This document shows, in pieces, positions 26,985-32,994 of a stretch of 32,994 nucleotides of DNA. The position numbers and the translations under genes are program-made. This stretch comes from an uncultured Xanthobacter sp. (GTDB lineage: Bacteria > Pseudomonadota > Alphaproteobacteria > Rhizobiales > Xanthobacteraceae): positions 1 through 32,994 of the forward strand of contig CALMSN010000289.1 of NCBI GenBank assembly GCA_937872325.1, read 5' to 3'. The stretch's first letter is position 1. Every line of letters begins with the position of its first letter. Below the pieces are notes generated by a model that was given only the letters and a program-made list of their open reading frames with translations, ran no database searches and had not been told where the DNA came from.

Positions 26985-27875
26985 GGATCGGTTCCGCCAT
27001 TCGGACACCGTGATGACCGGCCCTGTCCCGGATATCCACGCCGAACCGCTTGGGCCAGCGTGTAAAAACCGGTCCAAGCCTCGCTGCGCGGATGGCAGGA
27101 TCCCGCATGCCTTCGATTTCCGCTCCTAAAGGACGGGGCACAGCGCCATTGCTGGGACTGGCGGACGGAGCGCCGGTTCCGCCCTTCGGACGCCGTCATG
27201 CCCGGGCTGGCCCCGGGCATCCATGCCGAACCGCTTGGACCAGCATGTAAAACCTTTCCCAGCCTCGCCCCGCGGATGGCCGCGAACAGGCCTACGTTCG
27301 GCCTCCCCTCCTGAAGCACGGGAGCGCCGCACCGTAGCTGGGGCTGGCGGACTGCGGGCCGCAACCGAGGACCGGATCCTCCCTTCGGATGCCGCCGTGC
27401 GCGGGCTTGTCCCGGGCATCCACGCCGAACCGCCTGGACCAGAATGTAAAACCCCTCCCAGCCTCGCTGTGCAGATGGCCGGGACCTGCATGCCTTCGGG
27501 TTACGTGCCTTCGGACGCCGCCATGCCCGGGCTTGTCCCGGGCATCCACGCCGAACCGCCTGGACCAGAATGTAAAACCGTTCCCAGCCTCGCTGTGCAG
27601 ATGGCCGGGACCTGCATGCCTTCGGGTTCCGTGCCTTCGGACGCCGTCATGCCCGGGCTGGCCCCGGGCATCCACGCCGAACCGCTTGGACCAGAATGTA
27701 AAACCGTTCCCAGCCTCGCTGTGCGGGCCGGGACCTGCAGGCCTTCGGGTTCCGCGCCTGAAAAACACCAGCAGGCCGGTACCGGCTCATCGCTCTGCCA
27801 AGGCCGGAGGATTCCCCAGATCCGTCAAACCGATCCCGGCCTTGCCGCGCGGATGCCCGGCACACGGCCGGGCAT
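26946..27875. repeat. Tandem repeat array starting inside the 3' end of hisS
   Basis: Five units with a sharp marker TCGGACGCCG or variant at 27001, 27186, 27385, 27511 and 27637 (offsets 185, 199, 126, 126 bp). Each contains a CCCGGGCATCCACGCCGAAC-like block, GGACCAGAATGTAAAACC or variant and CCCAGCCTCGCTGTG or variant. Units 2, 4 and 5 carry the palindrome ATGCCCGGG-5 nt-CCCGGGCAT (27198-27220 in unit 2). GCTGGGGCTGGCGGACT occurs at 26966, within the last codons of hisS, and again at 27151 and 27337, so the repeat overlaps the coding end. A decayed sixth copy with a related palindrome lies at 27852-27874. Confidence 0.85.
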
Positions 27876-27886
27876 GACGCAGGCCA

Positions 27887-29047
27887 TCAGCCCGTCCGGC
27901 CGCCGGACAGCCCGGTGAGCGCCTGCCGCGCTGCCCGCTCGCCGGAGAGCCAGGCCCCGGTGAGCGTCCCCCATAGGGTCTCGTGCGCGTGCTCGCCGGC
28001 GAACAGCAGGCGGCCGGCCACCACCTCGGTGAAGGCGCGGCGCAGGTTGCCGGCGCCGGGCTGGGCGCAGGAGAAGGCGCCGAGCGCGTAGGGCTCCTTG
28101 GTCCAGCGCGTGGCATGCCAGCGCCCCACCTTGCGCGCCGCATCGGCGCCGAACTCGCGGGTCAGCGCCTCGCCGATGAAGGCGCGGGCGGCCTCCGGCG
28201 GCGCGTCGGCCAGCTCGCGGGCGAAGCTGCCGCCCACCTCCAGCGTATGAAGGTCGCTGCCGCCGATGCGGGCGACGAGGGCGAAGGCCCGCGTGCCATC
28301 GGACTGGAAATGGACGGTCTCGTCCGGGCGCAGGCCGAGCGGGTTGGCCGGCAGCTCGAAGGCCAGGTGGTCGTAGGCACCCAGCGGAATGCGCTCCAGC
28401 GCCGTGCGGTAGCGCACCGGCAGGCCCGGCGTCACCCGGAGCAGCCCGGCGGTGATCACCGAAGGCGGCACCGCCAGGATGACGAAGCGCCCCTGCAGGG
28501 TGCCGCGGCTGGTGCGCACGGTCACCGGCCGGCTGTCGAGCTCCACCGAGCGGACGATGGTCTCCAGCCGCACGGTGAGCGGCACCGCCAGCCGCGCCAA
28601 AGCGGCGCCGATGCCGAGCGGCGTCACCAGCGCGCCCTCGCGCTCCTCCGCGCGGGAGAAGTCGACGGTGGAGACCTGGTCGAGATCGCGGGCGCAGGTA
28701 TAGGGGCCGACGACGAAGCGGGCGCTGGCGGCGAAGCGGCCGTCCACGTCCACCACCCGCGCGGCGGCGACGTCGCGGCCCACGTCGCCGGCGGCGATGA
28801 TCGGCCGCTCGGTGCGCCGGACGGTGGAGACGAAATCCTCATACTCGGTGTCGCTGGCCTCGCGGCCATGGAGATAGAGCCGGGCCCCCGAGGGCGCCGG
28901 GGCCAGCTGCGACCCCGCCGCGCTCATCAGCGCCGCCAGCGGCGCGGCCGCCGGCTGATGCAGCCGGCTGGCGCCGAGATCGAACGGCACCCCGAAGCGG
29001 GTGAGGTCGGTGACCGCGCGCCCGCCCACCCGGCCGGATGCCTCCAC
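27887..29047 (-). CDS. FAD-dependent amine-oxidase-like protein, 5' end disrupted
   Basis: 386 residues from a GTG at 29047, clearly not the true start: the frame begins at EASGRVGGR, the GG-doublet that normally follows the FAD-binding GxGxxG strand in monoamine-oxidase-type flavoproteins. The rest is well kept: IPLGAYDHLAFELP, WTKEPYALGAFSCAQPG and the C-terminal FAD contact LLFAGEHAHETLWGTLTGAW. Upstream in the same frame are codons for ARRIAEAGRSYALVE, then a TGA, then a poly-G run and a Tat signal (29147-29254). The intact gene would be a Tat-exported flavin amine oxidase of about 455 residues. It is either a pseudogene, phase-variable, or miscalled at the homopolymer. Confidence 0.75.
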   Translation of the reverse strand: MEASGRVGGRAVTDLTRFGVPFDLGASRLHQPAAAPLAALMSAAGSQLAPAPSGARLYLHGREASDTEYEDFVSTVRRTERPIIAAGDVGRDVAAARVVDVDGRFAASARFVVGPYTCARDLDQVSTVDFSRAEEREGALVTPLGIGAALARLAVPLTVRLETIVRSVELDSRPVTVRTSRGTLQGRFVILAVPPSVITAGLLRVTPGLPVRYRTALERIPLGAYDHLAFELPANPLGLRPDETVHFQSDGTRAFALVARIGGSDLHTLEVGGSFARELADAPPEAARAFIGEALTREFGADAARKVGRWHATRWTKEPYALGAFSCAQPGAGNLRRAFTEVVAGRLLFAGEHAHETLWGTLTGAWLSGERAARQALTGLSGGRTG

Positions 29048-29130
29048 GAGGGCGTAGCTGCGGCCGGCCTCGGCGATGCGGCGGGCGGCCGGGGAGCCGG
29101 GCCCAGCCGCCCCGAAAAATCAACCCTCCA

Positions 29131-29146
29131 CCCCCCCCCCCCCCCC
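29131..29146. repeat. Sixteen-base C run (poly-G on the coding strand)
   Basis: Plus-strand bases 29131-29146 are sixteen consecutive C. On the coding strand this places poly-G between the Tat signal and the FAD domain of the amine-oxidase gene. Such tracts slip during replication and are also error-prone in sequencing. Confidence 0.97.
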
Positions 29147-29254
29147 GCGCGCGGCTCTGGAGTGGAACGCGGCGACCGAAGCGCCCGCCCCCGCCGCGAG
29201 GACGGCGCGGCGCGACAGGGCGCGCGAGGGGAGAGGAGGACGATCGATGCTCAC
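29147..29254 (-). pseudogene. Tat signal-peptide fragment of the amine-oxidase gene
   Basis: From a GTG at 29254 the frame encodes SIDRPPLPSRALSRRAVLAA then GAGASVAAFHSRAAR, a twin-arginine signal (LSRRAVLAAGAG). It enters the poly-G run in the same frame as the downstream amine-oxidase codons but meets a TGA ten codons later. The bases after the run (GGTTGATTTTTCGGGGCGGC) can be read as LIF in one frame and GAAG in another, as if the FAD-binding strand V-LIFGA had suffered two indels. Confidence 0.65.
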
Positions 29255-29874
29255 GATGCCGCCACGCTACAAGGTTTCAGGCCGGGAATAAATCCGCCCC
29301 GGCGGCGGGTTGTGGGGCCGCTTGAAACGCCCCGGGTGGGAGACGCTCTGTTGCCGCGGTGTTGCCGCGGTCGGTTGGGGCAAGACCGCGTGCACTCCAG
29401 GTTTTCCGGCAAGGCGGAGAGACCGGCCCCCCTCCCTGCCCTCCCCCGCAGGCGGGAGAGGGTTCTGCACTGGCTTCAACCCGAAGTCTGATTCCAAACC
29501 GGCTTACCGCCCGTGCGCGTCAGCGAGCAGCGCCTGCGCTCCGGAGCATTGCGATGCTTCAGAAGGCGGGGCCATGCCACTCATGCCGCCGCACCGCAAA
29601 GTCGGCCCACATGCCGCGCCCGGACGGGGCCGGCAACTGGCGGCATCAAACGATCGTGGATCAACCTGAAACAGGTTTCGGGTTGAGGGCGCGGCTTACC
29701 CTCTCCCGCTTGCGGGGAAGGGCTGGGAGAGGGAAAGCCTCCGCGCATCGACACGAAGGCTCGAAGCGGACACAGCCTCGCCCCAACCCGGCATGGCCCC
29801 CTGCCCGCAGGCGGGAGAGGGTTTTGCGCCGGCGTTCGTCTCAGGCTGCCCCGGGCGCCATGGACCAGCCCCGC
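29255..29874. repeat. Gene-free stretch with REP-like hairpins
   Basis: About 620 bp upstream of the amine-oxidase gene and downstream of the prenyl synthase gene, both read leftward. It holds REP-like hairpins at 29439-29462 (CCCTCCCCCGCAGGCGGGAG then AGGG), 29699-29733 (CCCTCTCCCGCTTGCGGGGA, then a GGGAGAGGG arm) and 29797-29821 (CCCCCTGCCCGCAGGCGGGA then GAGGG). CGCTTGAAACGCCCCGGGTG near 29318 recalls the GTTTCAAACGCCC block of the 8-kb array. No gene is supported. Confidence 0.6.
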
Positions 29875-30810
29875 TCAGCTCTTGCGCGCGGCCACGAAAT
29901 GCGCCGCCGCGGCGAGCAGCGAACCGGCGGATCCGAAGGGCGCCACCGCGGCCTCCGCTTCCGCCACCAGCGCGGCAAGGCGGGCGCGGGCGCCGTCGAG
30001 GCCGAGGCGGGTGACGAGGGTCGCCTTGCCGGCGGCGGCGTCCTTGCCCACCTTCTTGCCCACCTCGGCGGCGTCGCCCTCCACGTCCAGGATGTCGTCG
30101 GCGATCTGGAACGCGGCGCCGAGGGCCGCCCCATAGGCCGCCATGCGGGCCCGATCGGCGGCCGGCGCGCCGGCCAGGATCGCCCCGGCCTCGGCGGAGA
30201 CGGTGAGCAGCGCCCCGGTCTTCATGGCCTGCAGGTCGAGGATGGCGGCATCTTCAAGGGCCAGGGGGCGGCCATCGCCCGAAAAGCGGCCTTCGGCGGC
30301 GAGGTCGAGCATCTGCCCGCCCACCATGCCGCCGATGCCCGATGCCCGCGCCAGCGCCCGCACCAAGGCGATGCGCACCGCCGGATCGGGATGGGCGTCC
30401 TCGCCGGCCAGAAGGTCGAAGGCGAGGGTCAGCAGGCCATCGCCGGCGAGGATGGCGGTGGCCTCGTCGAACGCCTTGTGGAGGGTGGGCCGGCCGCGCC
30501 GGAGGTCGTCGTCGTCCATGGCGGGAAGGGGGTTAAGGGTCAGCGGATAGGAGGGCACGCACTCCACCGCCGCCGCCGCGGGGACGGACTGCGCCGCCGG
30601 CACCCCGAAGACGGCGGCGCTCTCCATCACCAGGAAAGGCCGCAGGCGCTTGCCGCCGGCCAGCGCGCCGTGGCGCATGGCGGCCATCAGCCGTTCGGGC
30701 CGCAGCCGCTCGCCGGCCTCGGGCGCGGCCGCGAGCGCGGCGGCGAGGCGCGCCTCGGTGAGGCTGGCTGCGGCATCGAGATGCTCGGGGAGGCGGGGAA
30801 GATCGGTCAC
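29875..30810 (-). CDS. Farnesyl/geranyl diphosphate synthase family protein with altered first Asp-rich motif
   Basis: 311 residues from a GTG at 30810 (VTDLPRLPEHL), the usual length. Family features: GGKRLRPFLV (52-61), LRRGRPTLHKAFDEATAIL, GGQMLDLAAEG (164-174), MKTGALLTVSAE, and the second aspartate motif FQIADDILDVEGD (DDILD 238-242). The enzyme normally condenses isopentenyl and allylic diphosphates. However, residues 86-94 read PSYPLTLNP where the family has HxYSLIHDD, so the paired Asp of the first DDxxD are Asn and Pro, although MDDDD (98-102) remains. That should cripple catalysis. The six-codon change is clustered at 30529-30555 and could be real or a sequence error. Divergent from mtgA. 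Confidence 0.85.
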   Translation of the reverse strand: MTDLPRLPEHLDAAASLTEARLAAALAAAPEAGERLRPERLMAAMRHGALAGGKRLRPFLVMESAAVFGVPAAQSVPAAAAVECVPSYPLTLNPLPAMDDDDLRRGRPTLHKAFDEATAILAGDGLLTLAFDLLAGEDAHPDPAVRIALVRALARASGIGGMVGGQMLDLAAEGRFSGDGRPLALEDAAILDLQAMKTGALLTVSAEAGAILAGAPAADRARMAAYGAALGAAFQIADDILDVEGDAAEVGKKVGKDAAAGKATLVTRLGLDGARARLAALVAEAEAAVAPFGSAGSLLAAAAHFVAARKS

Positions 30811-31162
30811 GGAACGGAAGCCTTGCAGGAAGCGGGAGACCGCGGGAACGTCGGGCGGGCCCCGCCGTTGTGGAGGGACGCGTGCCAAAGCCGGGGCCGC
30901 AGGTCAAGCGCGGCACATCGGGAGGTGGAGAGCCGAGGCGACGCGCCCCAAGTGATGGGACCCAAGTAATGTGACCCAAGCGATGCGCCAGAAGTGACGC
31001 GACCGAGGCAAGCGCCGGACCCGCAACCGGAACTCCCCGCCGAAGCCTTGCCCCAATCGCCGGCAAGACCTTCATCTGACCCACCGCTCGTTGACCTGCC
31101 GTCCCTCGCCCGCCGCCGGTGACGGGCCGCCGGGCCCGGCGACGGCCCCGTGAGGAGAGAGC
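30811..31162. other. Divergent intergenic region between the prenyl synthase and mtgA genes
   Basis: 352 bp between the GTG of the prenyl synthase and the mtgA ATG. Its main feature is the 14-bp-period array at 30934-31017. A TTGACC near 31093 could be a weak -35 for mtgA, but no matching -10 was seen. Confidence 0.4.
30934..31017. promoter_or_regulatory. Six-unit iteron-like array with exact 14-bp period
   Basis: Consecutive 14-mers: CGAGGCGACGCGCC (30934), CCAAGTGATGGGAC (30948), CCAAGTAATGTGAC (30962), CCAAGCGATGCGCC (30976), AGAAGTGACGCGAC (30990) and CGAGGCAAGCGCCG (31004). The core is CCAAGYGATGNGAC; the outer two are weaker. It lies 123 bp from the prenyl synthase start and 146 bp from the mtgA start. 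A regulator-binding array is the simplest reading; a decayed minisatellite is the alternative. Confidence 0.6.
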
Positions 31163-31834
31163 ATGATCCGCCGTGTCCTGACCGTCCTCCTCCTCCTGAT
31201 GGCGCTGCCGCTGGTGCTGGCGGTGGCCTACAACGCCAGCAACCCGGTCTCCACGCTCATGCTCGGGCGCTGGCTCACCGGCGAGCGGGTGGAGCGGCGC
31301 TGGACGCCCATCGCCGAGATGTCCCCGGCCTTCGTGCGCACGGTCGTGGCCTCCGAGGATGCCCGCTTCTGCGCCCATCCCGGCGTCGACCTCGCGGAGA
31401 TGCGCGCCGCCATCGACAAGGCCGACGAGCTGGAGGACGTGCGCGGCGCCTCCACCATCACCATGCAGGTGGTCAAGAACCTGTTCCTGTGGCCGGGGCG
31501 CGATGTGGTCCGCAAGGCCATCGAGATCCCGCTGGCGCTGTGGCTCGACCTGGTGATGAGCAAGCGCCGGCTGCTGGAAATCTACATCAACATCGCCGAA
31601 TGGGGGCCGGACGGGGAGTTCGGCATCGCCGCCGGCGCCCGCCGCGCCTTTCGCGCACCGCCGGCGGCGCTCGATGCCGGGCAGGCCGCGTTGCTCGCGG
31701 TGATGCTGCCCAATCCGCTGAAACGCGATGCCGCTCGCCCCTCCCCCGGTTTGCGTCGGCTGGCGGCCCGGCTGGAGGCGCGGGTGCCGAAGGAAGGCCC
31801 CGAGCTCGTCGCCTGCCTCGGCCTCGGCGGCTGA
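31163..31834 (+). CDS. mtgA: Monofunctional peptidoglycan glycosyltransferase MtgA
   Basis: 223 residues. An N-terminal membrane anchor (VLTVLLLLMALPLVLAV) precedes the GT51 domain: VVASEDARFCAHPGVD with the catalytic Glu (E65), RGASTITMQVVKNLFLW (94-110), RKAIEIPLALWLDLVMSKRRLLEIYINIAEWG, and a final GQAALLAVMLPNP. It polymerises lipid II into glycan strands without a transpeptidase domain, at the outer face of the inner membrane. A strong ribosome binding site (GAGGAGAGAGC) precedes the ATG. In many Hyphomicrobiales rpmF follows mtgA; I do not see it here. Confidence 0.96.
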   Translation: MIRRVLTVLLLLMALPLVLAVAYNASNPVSTLMLGRWLTGERVERRWTPIAEMSPAFVRTVVASEDARFCAHPGVDLAEMRAAIDKADELEDVRGASTITMQVVKNLFLWPGRDVVRKAIEIPLALWLDLVMSKRRLLEIYINIAEWGPDGEFGIAAGARRAFRAPPAALDAGQAALLAVMLPNPLKRDAARPSPGLRRLAARLEARVPKEGPELVACLGLGG

Positions 31835-32299
31835 GGTCCGCTGACGGATCTTCGCTGCTCCGGCAGGAGAAGACGCCGGCGCGATGCCGTGCATCGGGCC
31901 AGGCCTTCGATGTCGCGGGCGCCGGAAAGATGCCGTGGGTCGATCGGCCGCCCTTCCCGAGCCGGCTCCGGATCCCACGAAAACGTTCGGGCACGGGGCG
32001 GTCGAGAGGGATCTGGCGCGCTTGGCAGCCGCCGGCCGTAATCGATGCGGGCCGCATCGGCATTGTCGCAGAGGGCGGATAGACCCCGCCAACAGCTGCC
32101 GCGAGGTTTTATAAGGGGGCGAGCACGGAAACCCGCGGGCGCTCGGGCCTCTCCCATTCGACGCCGCGCGCAGCCCGGTGCTGATGGCAATGAGGCCTGC
32201 TCTACCCTCGGCCTCCCCCGTCCTCCGGACGCGCCGCCTTGCCGCGCGGGATCCCCTCGGGCATCGTGCGCGCCGCCCTCAAGGAACGCCGCGTCCGCC
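31835..32299. other. Gene-free stretch before polA
   Basis: 465 bp without a supported gene. GTTTTATAAGG near 32106 is a possible -10-like AT island for polA, but no convincing -35 is 16-18 bp upstream. No family repeats from elsewhere in the window were recognised. Open frames here are low-complexity. Confidence 0.4.
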
Positions 32300-32994
32300 A
32301 TGTCGCCCTCTCCCCGCCCGATCCAGCCCGGTGACCAGGTCTTCCTGGTGGACGGCTCGTCCTTCGTCTTCCGCGCCTATTTCCAGTCCATCAACCAGGA
32401 CCGGAAGTACAATTTCCGCTCCGACCGGCTGCCCACCGGGGCGGTGCGGCTGTTCTGCACCAAGCTGTTCCAGTTCGTGCGCGACGGCGCGGTGGGGATC
32501 CGCCCCAGCCACCTCGCCATCATCTTCGACAAGTCGGAGGATTCGTTCCGCAAGGCGCTCTACCCGCCCTACAAGGGCAATCGCTCCGCCCCGCCCGAGG
32601 AATTGATCCCGCAATTCCCCCTGATGCGCGAGGCGGTGCGCGCCTTCGGCCTGATCCCGGTGGAGCAGGACCGCTACGAGGCCGACGACCTCATCGCCAC
32701 CTATGCCCGCGAGGCGGTGGCGGCGGGCGCGCAGGTGCTGGTGGTCTCGGCCGACAAGGACCTGATGCAGATCATCGGTCCCAACGTCTCCATGTACGAT
32801 CCCGCCTCCGGCGAGGCCGGCGGCCGCGGCGCCCGTCCGGAGCGGCGCATCGGCGTGCCGGAAGTGCTGGAATATTTCGGCGTGCCGCCGGAGAAGGTGG
32901 TGGACGTGCAGGCCCTGGCCGGCGATTCCACGGACAACGTGCCCGGCGTCCCGGGCATCGGCATCAAGACTGCTGCGAGCCTCATCGCCGATTT
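32300..32994 (+). CDS. polA: DNA polymerase I, N-terminal 5'-3' exonuclease part (runs off the window)
   Basis: The frame opens at ATG 32300 and is unbroken to the window edge, giving 231 complete codons. Residues form the 5'-nuclease domain of Pol I: QVFLVDGSSFVFRAYFQS, HLAIIFDKSEDSFRKALYPP then YKGNR, the metal-site EQDRYEADDLIATYA, LVVSADKDLMQI, and the helix-hairpin-helix start with ALAGDSTDNVPGVPGIGIKT. The domain removes RNA primers and flaps. The polymerase domain would lie beyond the window. Confidence 0.96.
   Translation, partial: MSPSPRPIQPGDQVFLVDGSSFVFRAYFQSINQDRKYNFRSDRLPTGAVRLFCTKLFQFVRDGAVGIRPSHLAIIFDKSEDSFRKALYPPYKGNRSAPPEELIPQFPLMREAVRAFGLIPVEQDRYEADDLIATYAREAVAAGAQVLVVSADKDLMQIIGPNVSMYDPASGEAGGRGARPERRIGVPEVLEYFGVPPEKVVDVQALAGDSTDNVPGVPGIGIKTAASLIAD

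Noticed and set aside
24504..27077. Minus-strand 857-codon frame
   Set aside because: It lies antisense to hisS and the L,D-transpeptidase gene and has no recognisable domain.
26946..27875. CRISPR array
   Set aside because: Units are 126-199 bp with diverged content throughout, not short identical repeats with unique spacers, and no cas gene is present.
27223..27918. Plus-strand repetitive protein frame over the hisS-downstream array
   Set aside because: The frame is open because 126 is a multiple of three, but two earlier offsets (185, 199) are not, and the text shows no start context or domain.

Overview
The window is very GC-rich bacterial chromosome with alphaproteobacterial gene content: an rpsT-dnaA junction, dnaA-dnaN-recF in order, a trpF-trpB-(exported protein)-trpA cluster, a complex I NDUFA9-type reductase, ubiG, and a histidyl-tRNA synthetase with the alphaproteobacterial motif-2 pattern. 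The gene set and protein flavour point to the order Hyphomicrobiales, perhaps Xanthobacteraceae. That family placement is an inference.

Layout. 1-4300 (+): tail of an unidentified gene, a ThiE-like protein, a Sel1-repeat exported protein and an inositol-monophosphatase-family enzyme. 4730-7914 (-): a YqaA/SNARE-associated membrane protein and mutL. 8985-10184 (-): hemW. 10570-12102 (+): a NodT-type outer-membrane lipoprotein without its pump. 12304-17996 (-): ubiG, trpA, a small exported protein, trpB, trpF and an NDUFA9-like protein, with an intrinsic terminator separating the last from trpF. 18283-26984 (+): rpsT, a gene-free kilobase, dnaA, dnaN, recF, a Tat/lipoprotein-type L,D-transpeptidase and hisS. 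27887-30810 (-): an FAD amine oxidase with a damaged 5' end and a prenyl synthase with a damaged first aspartate-rich motif. 31163-32994 (+): mtgA and the start of polA, which runs off the window.

The genes are mostly housekeeping: DNA replication and repair (DnaA, beta clamp, RecF, MutL, Pol I), tryptophan synthesis, ubiquinone and isoprenoid synthesis, cell wall (MtgA, L,D-transpeptidase) and translation (S20, HisRS). No phage, transposase, CRISPR array or tRNA gene was recognised.

The unusual part is the space between genes. By my gene boundaries roughly 10 kb of the 33 kb (about 31%) is gene-free, and much of it is repeat sequence: a ~185/126-bp tandem array that starts inside the last codons of hisS; three ~280-bp units at 8.2-8.9 kb; five in-frame copies of a signal-peptide-like segment upstream of the YqaA gene; a field of about nine short hairpins between ubiG and trpA whose motif recurs at 25.3 and 29.4-29.8 kb; a dispersed family at 2.5, 4.5-4.65 and 22.9-23.1 kb; and a six-unit, exactly 14-bp-period array between the divergent prenyl synthase and mtgA genes. 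I see no clear new defence or biosynthetic system; the best leads are these repeats and the two damaged enzymes near 29-30.5 kb.
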